Source: UBA830 sp002295635
GTDB taxonomy: Bacteria > Pseudomonadota > Alphaproteobacteria > MPNO01 > UBA830
DNA length: 64,000 bases
Assembly: GCA_002295635.1 (NCBI GenBank)
Contig: DBHK01000011.1
Coordinates: forward strand, 27,359 to 91,358
Direction of reading: 5' to 3'
Within the stretch, counting starts at the first letter, position 1. Each line of letters begins with the position of its first letter. Positions 17,781-26,915 of this stretch are shown here, one piece after another. Below the pieces are notes generated by a model. The model saw only the letters and a program-made list of their open reading frames with translations, had not been told where the DNA came from and did not search any database. The position numbers and the translations under genes were made by a program.

Positions 17781-18542
17781 ATGACAGCATCCAACAACAA
17801 TCTTTTAAAAGGTATATTTACTAGCGTAGTATTTTTGACGCGTTTTCCTTCACCACGTTGGCCCGAAGCAGCTGACCGGCCCCTCGCAGCTAGTATGTGG
17901 GCCTTTCCTATAGCTGGCGTCCTGGTCGCCACGGTGGGAGGCGCAATCTACATTCTCTGTAACCTGCTCCAACTGCCGGCCGTCGTCGCCGCACTATTCG
18001 CTATAGTCGCAATGATCGTAACTACAGGCGGCCTCCACGAAGATGGGTTGGCGGACTTAGCGGATGGCATTTGGGGTGGTGCCCACAAAGAGCGCCGGCT
18101 CGCGATCATGTCAGATAGTCGCATAGGCGCCTACGGAGCTATCGCTCTAATCCTTACGGTTGCGGGGCGCGCCGCCTCTGTTGCCGCTATCAACGACCCC
18201 ACTCTTGTACTGGGTGCGCTAGTAGCGGCCTGCGCCGCCAGCCGGGGAATGATACCGATGTTAATGGTCTTTAGTCAGCCCGTGAAAGTAGATGGTCTCG
18301 GCGCCAACGCCGGCATTCCCTCGGTCTCGGTGTGCGGCGGCGCGTTGCTGTTAGCGTTAATCATTTGCGTTTTGGCTTCTCCAACCGAACCGATGAGTTG
18401 TCTAATCGGAGCAGCGGTAGGTGCGGGGATTATCGCCTGGTTCGCGCAACGAAAACTGGGGGGATATACCGGTGACTCGCTTGGCGCTTCTCAGCAAATA
18501 GCCGAAATTTTTGCTCTCGCGGTGATTGCAGGCGCACAATGA
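17781..18542 (+). CDS. cobS: Adenosylcobinamide-GDP ribazoletransferase CobS (cobalamin synthase)
   Basis: This 253-residue integral membrane protein carries FLTRFPSPRWPEAADRPLAA near the start and the diagnostic TTGGLHEDGLADLADGIWGG and RRLAIMSDSRIGAYGA motifs at residues 80-120. It joins adenosylcobinamide-GDP and alpha-ribazole (phosphate) in the inner membrane to complete cobalamin. About six hydrophobic segments are visible. It converges with the alpha-ribazole phosphatase gene downstream. It is the synthase, not the AAA+ chelatase subunit CobS. Confidence 0.95.
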   Translation: MTASNNNLLKGIFTSVVFLTRFPSPRWPEAADRPLAASMWAFPIAGVLVATVGGAIYILCNLLQLPAVVAALFAIVAMIVTTGGLHEDGLADLADGIWGGAHKERRLAIMSDSRIGAYGAIALILTVAGRAASVAAINDPTLVLGALVAACAASRGMIPMLMVFSQPVKVDGLGANAGIPSVSVCGGALLLALIICVLASPTEPMSCLIGAAVGAGIIAWFAQRKLGGYTGDSLGASQQIAEIFALAVIAGAQ

Positions 18543-18574
18543 AATATCTTATGTATGCCGCAGGCCCTCGTGGG

Positions 18575-19180
18575 CTAACCCGCCAACCGGTTGACGAAGT
18601 TGATGCGCCAGCTTTCAGGGCCGAGATAATCGCAGCGGGTAATTGATAAAGTTTCTATCGTATAAGACAGCGCAGCCAGCGGTGCACCCCCCATAGCAGC
18701 CGATAGGAACCCACGGATGCTGCCAGCGTGGAGTACAGCGACCACAGACCGATCCGTTATTTTTCTCGACCAGTCCAAGGCCGCTTCTTGTACCCGGTTG
18801 GAGACCTCCGAAAAGGTCTCCCCGCCCGGTGGGCGGATATCCGCCGGCCAAGACTTGTCATTTTCGCGAATTTCAGCCCAGACCTCGGCACTAGGACGGC
18901 CCTCCCAGTCGCCGAAATTTTGTTCTCCAAATCGTTGCTCAACATGAACATCGACGTTATGTCCTCCGCGTGCGGCGAGGATCCCATCAAGCGTTTTTCG
19001 TGTCCTCGACAGATGAGAAATCATCCATATTGGGTTTTCAGGCAAGGCATCGGACAGATTTTGGAACGCTTCCTCGGACGGCATATGAATGTCAAGGTCG
19101 AGCGCGCCATAAACAGCCTTTTCAGGATTAATAGTAGGCGCATGTCGGATCAGCCACCACTCAGTCACGCTATTTTTCAT
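18575..19180 (-). CDS. Alpha-ribazole phosphatase-like histidine phosphatase (CobC type)
   Basis: From the chosen ATG the product has 201 residues and begins with a histidine-phosphatase core: the phospho-accepting histidine in WLIRHAPTIN (RHA instead of the common RHG), FGEQNFGDWEGRPSAEVW as the substrate loop, and the second catalytic histidine in AVLHAGSIRGFLSAAMGG. The position at the end of the galE-cobU-aminotransferase operon, with a 4-base overlap, supports removal of the 5-prime phosphate in nucleotide-loop assembly. An in-frame extension of 105 codons upstream overlaps the aminotransferase gene and is not conserved. Confidence 0.87.
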   Translation of the reverse strand: MKNSVTEWWLIRHAPTINPEKAVYGALDLDIHMPSEEAFQNLSDALPENPIWMISHLSRTRKTLDGILAARGGHNVDVHVEQRFGEQNFGDWEGRPSAEVWAEIRENDKSWPADIRPPGGETFSEVSNRVQEAALDWSRKITDRSVVAVLHAGSIRGFLSAAMGGAPLAALSYTIETLSITRCDYLGPESWRINFVNRLAG

Positions 19181-20163
19181 GAATACAATGCCTTCTCGAG
19201 ACGTACCCAATCCACCGTTTTTCCCGGCAGTCCAAAACGCAGCCAGCTTGGGTTTTCCAGAAATCTGCGGGTATAGATTCCAGCCCGGCCTAGTTTTTCG
19301 TGCATCGTCTGCGCTTTCCCGGAGGTGACTAGCCTGAAAAGGTTGGTGCCACCCAGTATATCGAGTCCGGCCCCCATTAAAATATTGTCTAGACGAAGGG
19401 CTGACTCCTCCAGCCGATCGCGGGTTTTCGTCTGCCAGTCGAAATCCATTAATGCTGCGGCGCCTATATCGGCAGCTAGCGAGGACACCGGCCAAGGCCC
19501 CAGAGCAGCAGCCGTTCTTGCCACCATATCCGGGCCGGCAACTACAAAACCGAGGCGTAGTCCGGGTAATCCATAAAACTTTCCAAACGACCGGAGAGCG
19601 ACGATCCCAGCGGAGGTGCCAGCAGCGATGGAGGGAGCCGTATCAAGATCGGCGAAGGCTTCATCCACAACCACTCCTCCGCCTTTCTCCGATAGCAATT
19701 TAGCAAGAGAGGTCACATCGGCAATCGCCGGTGTCGCCCCGTCCGGGTTGTTGGGTCGAGTCACAACCGCAACATCGCAATCGGCTGGTTCTGGCAAAAA
19801 CTCTGTCTCAAAAACGTCGTGGCCTGCGGCCTTCCACGCAGGGGTATGCTCTCCATAGGTTGGTGCTACCACGGCGACCCGACAGACATCACGTAGACGA
19901 GGCAACCATTGGATCAATGCCTGACTCCCGGGACCACAAGCGATACATGCTGGATCGTTTACTCCATATGCAGCCGCCGCGGCTAACTTCAGATTGTCCA
20001 TCCGATCACTATCAGGAAGCAGGTGAAGCGCTTCGAGCATGCTCTCTGGTACGGGCCAAGGGTGCGGATTAATTCCAGTACTAAGATCTAGCCAGTCGTC
20101 AGCTTGCTCGCCAAAACTATTCGCGGCAGCCCGCAAATCTCCCCCGTGAAAAACTTCGGTCAA
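19177..20163 (-). CDS. L-threonine-O-3-phosphate decarboxylase-like aminotransferase (CobD/CobC type)
   Basis: The 328-residue product is a fold-type I PLP enzyme. FHGGDLRAAANSFG and WLDLSTGINPHPWPVP at the N-terminus are characteristic of the cobalamin CobD/CobC subgroup of histidinol-phosphate-aminotransferase relatives; VTRPNNPDGA and the PLP lysine in SFGKFYGLPGLRLGF are present. In other species it makes aminopropanol phosphate for CbiB or contributes to that step. It overlaps cobU upstream and the phosphatase downstream by four bases each. The symbol is ambiguous between nomenclatures, so none is assigned. Confidence 0.9.
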   Translation of the reverse strand: MTEVFHGGDLRAAANSFGEQADDWLDLSTGINPHPWPVPESMLEALHLLPDSDRMDNLKLAAAAAYGVNDPACIACGPGSQALIQWLPRLRDVCRVAVVAPTYGEHTPAWKAAGHDVFETEFLPEPADCDVAVVTRPNNPDGATPAIADVTSLAKLLSEKGGGVVVDEAFADLDTAPSIAAGTSAGIVALRSFGKFYGLPGLRLGFVVAGPDMVARTAAALGPWPVSSLAADIGAAALMDFDWQTKTRDRLEESALRLDNILMGAGLDILGGTNLFRLVTSGKAQTMHEKLGRAGIYTRRFLENPSWLRFGLPGKTVDWVRLEKALYS

Positions 20164-20687
20164 TTCGTGGTACCTTTGAGGGTCAGTGGTAGTCCGGCAG
20201 CTATGAATACCACACGGTCCGCTGCCGCTGCGACTTTTTGGTTAAGAGTACCTTGCAGATCACGAAAATGCCGCCCAACCTGATTATCGGGTACTAAGCC
20301 CAGACCAACCTCGTTTGACACTAGAACTATACACCCTTTGACTTTTGAAATTGCCTCAATCAGGTCATCACTTTCTTTTGAAATATCGCGTTCTAAGAAA
20401 ATCAAATTAGATAGCCACAGGGTAAGACAATCGACCAATAATACCGTATTTGACACGCCATTTTCGGAAATTGCGTCAGGCAAGTCATAGGGTTCTTCAA
20501 TCGTGGTCCAATCGTCTCCACGGCGACGGCGATGGGATGCAATCTTATCCTCCATTTCGTCATCGAAAGCCTGCGCAGTTGCCAAATAGATCGGGGCTCC
20601 AGGTAATTCCATTACCAACTCTTCGGCGTATAGGCTTTTTCCAGAGGATGCACCTCCAATGACGAAAGTCGAGATCGGGGAAAACAT
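20160..20687 (-). CDS. cobU: Adenosylcobinamide kinase / adenosylcobinamide-phosphate guanylyltransferase CobU (CobP)
   Basis: The 175-residue product is full length. The P-loop is FVIGGASSGKSLYAEEL at residues 8-24, the guanylylated-histidine region is HRRRRGDDWTTIEEP near residue 53, and the C-terminal NEVGLGLVPDNQVGRHFRDL block is diagnostic. It phosphorylates and then GMP-activates adenosylcobinamide before the CobS step. It starts four bases after the galE stop and overlaps the aminotransferase gene by four bases. Confidence 0.96.
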   Translation of the reverse strand: MFSPISTFVIGGASSGKSLYAEELVMELPGAPIYLATAQAFDDEMEDKIASHRRRRGDDWTTIEEPYDLPDAISENGVSNTVLLVDCLTLWLSNLIFLERDISKESDDLIEAISKVKGCIVLVSNEVGLGLVPDNQVGRHFRDLQGTLNQKVAAAADRVVFIAAGLPLTLKGTTN

Positions 20688-20691
20688 ATGT

Positions 20692-21699
20692 TTAGTCCAA
20701 GCCCGCGTCGGGTTGCGACAAAATCTGCTTCTGCGCCCGATACCAATGCCACGCGGTTGTAACGATATTATCGAGCGATGAGTGCACAGGTTTCCAGCCC
20801 AGCACGTCTTGGGCGTGCGCTGTATCTGCTACTAGTCGTGGGGGGTCTCCTGACCGGCGAATGTCTTCTTCCACAGGCACAGGCCTACCCACCAATCGGC
20901 CAACGGCATCCACAACGTCACGGACTGAACACCCCTCCCCAGCTCCGAGGTTGAAAACATCGGACTTACCGCCGTCGAGGAGGTGCTGTAATGCACGGAC
21001 GTGTGCATCTGCCAGATCGGTAACATGGATATAGTCCCGCACACAGGTGCCGTCAGTGGTCGGATAGTCTGTCCCAAATATTTTTAGCACCTCTCGATCA
21101 CCAAAAGCGGCAGCGATAGAAAGCGGAATCAGGTGGGTTTCTGGATCATGGACTTCGCCGATATCTCCGCCAGCATCCGCACCGCCCGCATTGAAATATC
21201 TCAGCACAATATGACGCAAACCTGTAGCAACTTGGTAATCCTCCATCATTATTTCAATGGCGCGTTTGGTGTTACCGTATGGATTTATCGGAGCCACAGG
21301 GGTGACCTCTGAAATAAGATCAACGTCAACAACGCCGTAGACCGTACAACTGCTCGAAAACACTACCGGCGGCACGGCGACGGGGATCAGTGCGTCTAGA
21401 AGATTGATCGTGCCAGTGAGATTGTTTCTCCAATACTTTGCTGGGTGGGTAAAGGACTCCCCGATATAGGCTGAACCGGCAAAATGAATTACGCCATCGG
21501 GGCAAATATTTCGTACTACCTCAGCAATCCTATCTCGATCGAGTAAGTCACCCTTTTCCAACTCCCCCCATTTGACCGCCCATTCGTGACCACTTACCAG
21601 ATTATCAAATACCACGGGCTCCATTCCCGCTGCAGAGAGCGCCTTGCACGTATGGCTACCTATATATCCGGCACCGCCGGTGACGAGAATCTTATTCAT
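20692..21699 (-). CDS. galE: UDP-glucose 4-epimerase GalE
   Basis: The 335-residue product is an extended short-chain dehydrogenase: NAD-binding KILVTGGAGYIGSHTCKAL at the start, VFSSSCTVYGVVD with the catalytic Ser/Thr near residue 118, and the Tyr-Lys pair in NPYGNTKRAIEIMM near residue 145. VFNLGAGEGCSVRDVV lies in the substrate domain. It interconverts UDP-glucose and UDP-galactose for surface polysaccharides. It is first in a minus-strand operon with cobU only four bases downstream, an unexpected partner for B12 genes. Confidence 0.93.
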   Translation of the reverse strand: MNKILVTGGAGYIGSHTCKALSAAGMEPVVFDNLVSGHEWAVKWGELEKGDLLDRDRIAEVVRNICPDGVIHFAGSAYIGESFTHPAKYWRNNLTGTINLLDALIPVAVPPVVFSSSCTVYGVVDVDLISEVTPVAPINPYGNTKRAIEIMMEDYQVATGLRHIVLRYFNAGGADAGGDIGEVHDPETHLIPLSIAAAFGDREVLKIFGTDYPTTDGTCVRDYIHVTDLADAHVRALQHLLDGGKSDVFNLGAGEGCSVRDVVDAVGRLVGRPVPVEEDIRRSGDPPRLVADTAHAQDVLGWKPVHSSLDNIVTTAWHWYRAQKQILSQPDAGLD

Positions 21700-21884
21700 G
21701 GAAAATACATAAATGACATGGCGGACTATTATCCACCCGCAACGCCCGCACGCAACCGCTATGGTAGAGAAGAAGCCAAATGCTCATAATTCTCTCCGGT
21801 TATGACAGACGGTACTAATCTTGGCCGGACATACGAGGATTGTCAGGCGGATGGGGACGATTAAAAATACGATAGGAGAAAGAT

Positions 21885-22715
21885 ATGCCACATTTAACCG
21901 CGGCCGACGGGATTAAGCTTTATTACGAGGACACGGGAGACGGTACGCCGATTTTGTTCATCCACGAATTCGCTGGCGACTGGCGATCATGGGAACCGCA
22001 GGTTAGCCACTTCAGCCGGCGACGGCGCTGTATCGTGTATTCGGCGCGTGGTTATCCTGGATCGGAAACCCCGGAAAACGAGGCCAGTTATTCTCAAGAT
22101 ATCGCTCGCGAAGACGCTTTGGCGGTCCTCGACCATCTTGGTATTGAAAAAGCTCACATAGTGGGGCTTTCGATGGGTGGGTTCGCAACCCTCCATTTTG
22201 GCATGGTATATCCTCATCGAGCTTTATCTCTGACTATCTGCGGCTGCGGCTATGGATCGGAGCCCAACACACATGAAGAATTCCAATCCCTTTCACTGAC
22301 CGTCGCCGATAATTTTGAGAGACGGGGTGCGGCCGATTTCGCCGAGGAGTACGTCACCGTTCCGGGCCGGTTGACCTTCAAGCAGAAAGACCCGCGCGGC
22401 TGGGACAACTTCGTTGCTAAGCTGCGGGAGCATTCTAATACCGGCGCTGCTTTGACACAGCGCGGCGTGCAAGCATCGCGCCCAAGTCTGTGGGATTTGG
22501 AGGAGGAAATCCGATCGATTCCAGTGCCATCGATGATCGTTACCGGCGATGATGACGAGCGCTGCCTAGTCCCCGGTATCTTCATGAAAAAACTTATCGC
22601 GGGATCGCGCCTCTTCGTGATTCCTAACACTGGCCACGTTCTTAATCTGGAAGAACCGGAGTTATTCAACAACGTGTTAGGTGAGTTTTTTGCTGATGTG
22701 GAGGTTGGGAACTAA
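21885..22715 (+). CDS. Alpha/beta-fold hydrolase
   Basis: The 276-residue protein has the fold's usual order: oxyanion strand PILFIHEFAGDWRSWEPQ, nucleophile elbow VGLSMGGFATLHFG (serine near residue 95), an acidic residue in IVTGDDDERCLVP and the catalytic histidine in IPNTGHVLNLEEPELF. A strong AGGAGAAAG ribosome site precedes the ATG. The substrate cannot be read from the sequence; position beside acyl-CoA genes suggests an ester, lactone or ring-cleavage product hydrolase of the same catabolic cluster. The next gene is convergent. Confidence 0.85.
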   Translation: MPHLTAADGIKLYYEDTGDGTPILFIHEFAGDWRSWEPQVSHFSRRRRCIVYSARGYPGSETPENEASYSQDIAREDALAVLDHLGIEKAHIVGLSMGGFATLHFGMVYPHRALSLTICGCGYGSEPNTHEEFQSLSLTVADNFERRGAADFAEEYVTVPGRLTFKQKDPRGWDNFVAKLREHSNTGAALTQRGVQASRPSLWDLEEEIRSIPVPSMIVTGDDDERCLVPGIFMKKLIAGSRLFVIPNTGHVLNLEEPELFNNVLGEFFADVEVGN

Positions 22716-22775
22716 ACCGTGAAAACAAAAACTTTAATATAATATAGCTGTGGATCGTCGTTCTTTGAACAGGAG

Positions 22776-24407
22776 CTACGCTTTCGGTAGTTTGTAGCCC
22801 TCAAAGATGTTGCGTAGATCCATTTTCAATAGCTTCCCAGTCGCCGTGTGGGGGAGTTCGTCAATAAAGGCGACATCATCTGGGATCCACCATTTGGCCA
22901 CCTTACCCTCGTAGAATGCCAATAGGTCTTCCGCAGACACGTCGCTTCCCTCGTTACGGACCACAATCAATAATGGGCGTTCATCCCATTTGGGATGGCT
23001 GACACCGATCACTGCTGCCTCGAAAACCCCCGGATGGCCGATCGCGATATTTTCTAGTTCTATGGAACTGATCCACTCACCACCAGACTTTATTACATCC
23101 TTAGAACGATCAGTGACGTGCATATAGCCGTCAGAATCGATGGTCGCAACATCACCGGTAGGAAACCAACCCTCAGAATCGTGGCTGGCACCTTCGGCTC
23201 GATAGTATTCACTACACACCCAGAAGCCGCGTACTTTCAGCTCACCAAACGACTTGCCGTCTTCCGGCAAGGGGTCATTTGCGTCATTGACGATCTTCAT
23301 ATCTATGCCGTAGCAAGGACGGCCCTGCTTAACCTGTCTGTCGTATCGAGCTTCATCAGTTTCACCCTCCATACCGTTCTTGGGCCAATTGACTGTACCT
23401 AGAGGTGACATCTCCGTCATACCCCAAGCATGGAGAACTTGGACACCGTATTTCTCATGCATATCCACGCTCATTGCCCGAGGTGCCGCCGATCCGCCGA
23501 TCACGCAATACTTAAACTTCTCGACCGTATTACCACTGCGGTCTAGATAGTCTAGCAGGCCGAGCCACACTGTCGGTACGCCAGCAGAAATGGTAACGCC
23601 CTCGTCCTCGATCATCCTGTGGATGCTCTCACCATCCATCTCTGCGCCAGGCATCACCATTTTGGCACCTGCCATGGCGGCAGCATATGGAATGCCCCAG
23701 GCATTTACGTGGAACATCGGCACAGCCGGCATGATGGCGTCCGTAGCCGAGATATTGAGCATATCCGGCGTCATTGCGGCCCAGGCATGGAGCACGGTAG
23801 AACGGTGAGAATACAAAACCCCCTTGGGATTACCCGTCGTTCCGGAGCTGTAACACATGGACGAAGCCGTGTTTTCGTCGAACTGTGGCCAATCGTAATT
23901 GCCATCCTCCGCCGCTAGCAGTTTCTCGTAGCAATACACATTGGGTAGGCTGGTATCCGGCATGTTGGTTTCGTCGGTCATGATCACAAATGCTTTCACT
24001 GACGTTGCCTCCGCGGCTATTCCCTCAAGTAGTGGGACAAAGGTGAGATCAGCGAATACAATTTTGTCCTCAGCGTTTTCGAGGATGTAAGAAATTTGCC
24101 CGGAAAACAGCCGCGGGTTGACCATGTGACAAATGGCGCCCATGCCGGATACGCCGTAATAAAGTTCTAAATGGCGAAACCCATTCCACGCGAGAGTGGC
24201 AACACGATCACCCGGGGCGATCCCCAGACGAGTAAGCGACTTTGCAAGTCGCTTTGACCTTACCTGCGCGTCGGCATAATTGTATCGGTGGATTGGTCCT
24301 TCGACCATCCGTGATACAATTTCGGTACCGCCGTGGTATTTCGCGGCATATTCCAACACCGACGAAATCAGCAGCGGCTTGTCCATCATAAGGCCAAGCA
24401 TCCACAT
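22776..24407 (-). CDS. Fatty-acyl-CoA synthetase (AMP-dependent ligase)
   Basis: The 543-residue product belongs to the ANL superfamily. Visible are the ATP motif SMCYSSGTTGNPKGVLYSHR, the AWGMTEMSPLGT motif, WFPTGDVATIDSDGYMHVTD, SKDVIKSGGEWISSIELEN and the catalytic lysine in PHTATGKLLKMDLRN. This motif set is that of medium/long-chain fatty-acyl-CoA ligases. It activates a carboxylic acid with CoA, which is the entry step required by the acyl-CoA enzymes encoded divergently next to it. The ribosome site AAGGAAGG sits very close to the first ATG, so the ATG two codons later (24401) may be the true start. Confidence 0.92.
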   Translation of the reverse strand: MWMLGLMMDKPLLISSVLEYAAKYHGGTEIVSRMVEGPIHRYNYADAQVRSKRLAKSLTRLGIAPGDRVATLAWNGFRHLELYYGVSGMGAICHMVNPRLFSGQISYILENAEDKIVFADLTFVPLLEGIAAEATSVKAFVIMTDETNMPDTSLPNVYCYEKLLAAEDGNYDWPQFDENTASSMCYSSGTTGNPKGVLYSHRSTVLHAWAAMTPDMLNISATDAIMPAVPMFHVNAWGIPYAAAMAGAKMVMPGAEMDGESIHRMIEDEGVTISAGVPTVWLGLLDYLDRSGNTVEKFKYCVIGGSAAPRAMSVDMHEKYGVQVLHAWGMTEMSPLGTVNWPKNGMEGETDEARYDRQVKQGRPCYGIDMKIVNDANDPLPEDGKSFGELKVRGFWVCSEYYRAEGASHDSEGWFPTGDVATIDSDGYMHVTDRSKDVIKSGGEWISSIELENIAIGHPGVFEAAVIGVSHPKWDERPLLIVVRNEGSDVSAEDLLAFYEGKVAKWWIPDDVAFIDELPHTATGKLLKMDLRNIFEGYKLPKA

Positions 24408-24492
24408 TCCTTCCTTTGATTGTCCGCATTTTTACGTTTAAACCAAAACTATCGTCGCAAACGTCACGTGACAATCAGTTGAAAGGGTAAAA

Positions 24493-25281
24493 GTGTCATA
24501 CGAAAATCTGTCTTTCGACGTCGCACACGGAGTGGCGCGGCTAGCGCTGAACCGCCCGAACGCAGCGAACGCTCTTAACTCGGATATCTGTCGTGATCTT
24601 TTCGACGCCACCATCGCCTGCGACGAACGCGACGATATCCGTGCTGTCCTGCTCACCGGCGAGGGTGCAATTTTCTCAGCTGGAGGGGACCTAAAATATT
24701 TTGCAGCTCAAGGAGATTCTCTCGGATCAACACTTAAAGAAATCACTGGATTATTGCACGCAGCGCTATCCCGCATGGCCCACATGGACGCGCCTGTCGT
24801 TGGCGCAATCAACGGTATGGCTGCGGGGGCCGGGTTTAGTTTGGCTGCCGCCTGCGACTTCGCGATCGCAGGTGAATCTGCGAAGTTCACCCTAGCCTAT
24901 ACTGCGGCCGGACTATCTCCAGATGGTTCTTCTACGTGGTATCTTCCTAGGCTAATAGGGCTGCGACGAGCAAAGGAGCTGATGCTAACCAACCGCATGC
25001 TGAACGCAGATGAAGCACGGGAAATAGGGATCATTGACCTCGTGGTCCCTGACCAGCAGCTTCAAGATGAGGCCATGGCACACGCCAAGAATTTTGCTGC
25101 TGGACCTACGAAAGCTTTTGGTGCAACCAAGCGTTTGCTGCAGGAAACATGGATTGGTGGACTGGAAACTCAAATGGACCGGGAAACGCGGTCAATCGTC
25201 AATCTGACCCGAACGACTGATGCTCACGAAGGTATCGATGGCTTCGTCAACAAACGCAAGCCGAATTTTAAGGGCCGCTGA
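24493..25281 (+). CDS. Enoyl-CoA hydratase/isomerase family protein
   Basis: The 262-residue crotonase-fold protein starts at GTG with an AAGGG ribosome site. FSAGGDLKYFAAQGDSLG and GAINGMAAGAGFSLAAACDF form the oxyanion-hole region, and the segment AGLSPDGSSTWYLPRLIGLR is like PaaG-type isomerases, with aspartate where classical hydratases have the second catalytic glutamate. It probably hydrates or isomerises an enoyl-CoA intermediate. It is the first of a plus-strand run of at least four genes, with the dehalogenase gene starting one base after its stop. Confidence 0.9.
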   Translation: MSYENLSFDVAHGVARLALNRPNAANALNSDICRDLFDATIACDERDDIRAVLLTGEGAIFSAGGDLKYFAAQGDSLGSTLKEITGLLHAALSRMAHMDAPVVGAINGMAAGAGFSLAAACDFAIAGESAKFTLAYTAAGLSPDGSSTWYLPRLIGLRRAKELMLTNRMLNADEAREIGIIDLVVPDQQLQDEAMAHAKNFAAGPTKAFGATKRLLQETWIGGLETQMDRETRSIVNLTRTTDAHEGIDGFVNKRKPNFKGR

Positions 25282-25282
25282 C

Positions 25283-26152
25283 GTGATCTGGACAGACAAG
25301 TTAACCACCAATATCAAAGGCCTGAACATGGCTTGGGTTGAACGCGGCGCGGGCGATCCGATAGTGTTCCTGCACGGTAACCCCACATCTTCATATCTCT
25401 GGCGAAATGTAATTCCATACCTAGAAAGATTAGGTCGATGCATCGTGCCCGATCTGATCGGTATGGGGGATTCCGATAAACTTTCCAACTCTCGGTCCGG
25501 CCGTTATCGGTTTACCGAACATCGCGAGTATCTCGATTCATTTCTCGATCATGTCGGTGTTAACGAGCGCGTCACTCTGGTTACCCACGACTGGGGATCA
25601 GCACTCGGATTCGACTGGGCCAGTAGGCACCGTGAGTCGATATTTGGCATTGCTTATATGGAAAGTATTGTTTGTCCGTTAGGATGGGATGATTGGCCGC
25701 TATCATCCCGTCCTATTTTTAAGGGAATGAGATCCGACGCCGGGGAGGAACTAATTCTTGAACGCAACATGTTCATCGAACTGATCCTGCCGCAATCTAT
25801 CCTGCGGCATCTTACGGAGGAGGAAATGAACGAATACAAACGGCCATTCGCAGACGCGGGCGAAGACCGCAGGCCCATGCTCAGCTGGCCCCGGGAGATA
25901 CCTATAGAGGGAGACCCGGATGATATAGTAGAAATTGTACAGTCCTATGCTGACTGGCTTAGCAATTCTGATGTACCCAAACTATTCATCAATGCCGAAC
26001 CCGGTGCCATTCTGGTGGGCCGCCAGCGCGAATTCTGCCGAAAATGGCCTAACCAGCTTGAAGTGACTGTGCCCGGAATCCATTTCATCCAAGAAGATTC
26101 CCCGGACGAGATTGGCCAGGCAATCTCTGGCTGGATAAAGAATATCTCATGA
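25283..26152 (+). CDS. Haloalkane dehalogenase (LinB/HLD-II-like)
   Basis: From a GTG start with an AAGGG ribosome site the product is 289 residues. The full catalytic set is readable: halide-stabilising N33 in HGNPTSSYLW and W104, nucleophile D103 in THDWGSALGFDWA, acid E127 in YMESIVCP and base H267 in GIHFIQEDSPDEIG. Each is offset by five from LinB of Sphingobium (N38, D108, W109, E132, H272), and PKLFINAEPGAI and LSWPREIPI also match that family. The enzyme hydrolyses carbon-halogen bonds to alcohol and halide. An upstream ATG would overlap the hydratase gene by 62 bases and is less likely. The SDR gene overlaps its end by four bases. Confidence 0.93.
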   Translation: MIWTDKLTTNIKGLNMAWVERGAGDPIVFLHGNPTSSYLWRNVIPYLERLGRCIVPDLIGMGDSDKLSNSRSGRYRFTEHREYLDSFLDHVGVNERVTLVTHDWGSALGFDWASRHRESIFGIAYMESIVCPLGWDDWPLSSRPIFKGMRSDAGEELILERNMFIELILPQSILRHLTEEEMNEYKRPFADAGEDRRPMLSWPREIPIEGDPDDIVEIVQSYADWLSNSDVPKLFINAEPGAILVGRQREFCRKWPNQLEVTVPGIHFIQEDSPDEIGQAISGWIKNIS

Positions 26153-26907
26153 GAGCTGATTTTTCTTTGGACGGCCAAGTGGCTCTTGTTACCGGTGCGT
26201 CATCGGGATTAGGCCGCGCATTTGCCGGTTTTTTAAATAACGCGGGCGCATCTGTCGCTATCGCCGCTCGACGGGCCGATAAGTGTATGAAAGTGGCGGA
26301 AGAAATCGGTAGTAATACTTTAGCGGTAAGTATGGACGTCACAAACCAAGAAAGTATTGAAAGTGCGATATCAAAGATCGAAACGGAATTAGGGCTAGTT
26401 ACTTTGCTGGTTAACAACGCCGGCATCGTGAACAATAATCCCGTGATAGACACTTCCCCAGAAGATTGGCGCCAAGTAATCGATACCAACCTCACTGGCT
26501 ACTTCCTTATGACGCAGGCGGTCAGCAGACGTTTGATTGCGGCAAAGAAAAGCGGCCGGATCGTCAACGTCTCGTCGATTTTGGGGGTAATACCAAGCGG
26601 CCAAGTACATGCTTATGCTGCATCGAAGGCCGGTATCAATCAGCTGACCCGCACTTCAGCTCGGGAACTCGCTCGATACAATATCTCGGTTAATGCTATC
26701 GCGCCGGGGTATATTGAAACCAATCTTAACCGTGATTTTCTCACGGGATCGGCTGGCGGACGTATCCTTGAGCGTATAGCCCAGCGCCGGTTTGGACAGC
26801 TCGAAGACCTCGAGGGGGTTCTATTGTTGCTCACTGCGCCCGCGGGGGGTTATATGACCGGAGAAGTCGTCACTATAGACGGCGGTCTCAGTCTCAGCGG
26901 AATGTAA
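26149..26907 (+). CDS. Short-chain dehydrogenase/reductase
   Basis: The 252-residue classical SDR has the NAD(P) motif VTGASSGLGRAFAGFL, LVNNAGIVNNNP, the active-site serine in VNVSSILGVIP and the YAASK catalytic pair, and ends with the usual GEVVTIDGGLSLSGM. It likely interconverts a hydroxy- and oxo-group on an alcohol or acyl-CoA. The start overlaps the dehalogenase stop (ATGA), so the dehalogenation product or a later hydroxyacyl-CoA may be its substrate; in the levulinate pathway the corresponding member is LvaD. Confidence 0.9.
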   Translation: MRADFSLDGQVALVTGASSGLGRAFAGFLNNAGASVAIAARRADKCMKVAEEIGSNTLAVSMDVTNQESIESAISKIETELGLVTLLVNNAGIVNNNPVIDTSPEDWRQVIDTNLTGYFLMTQAVSRRLIAAKKSGRIVNVSSILGVIPSGQVHAYAASKAGINQLTRTSARELARYNISVNAIAPGYIETNLNRDFLTGSAGGRILERIAQRRFGQLEDLEGVLLLLTAPAGGYMTGEVVTIDGGLSLSGM

Positions 26908-26915
26908 ACAGAAAT

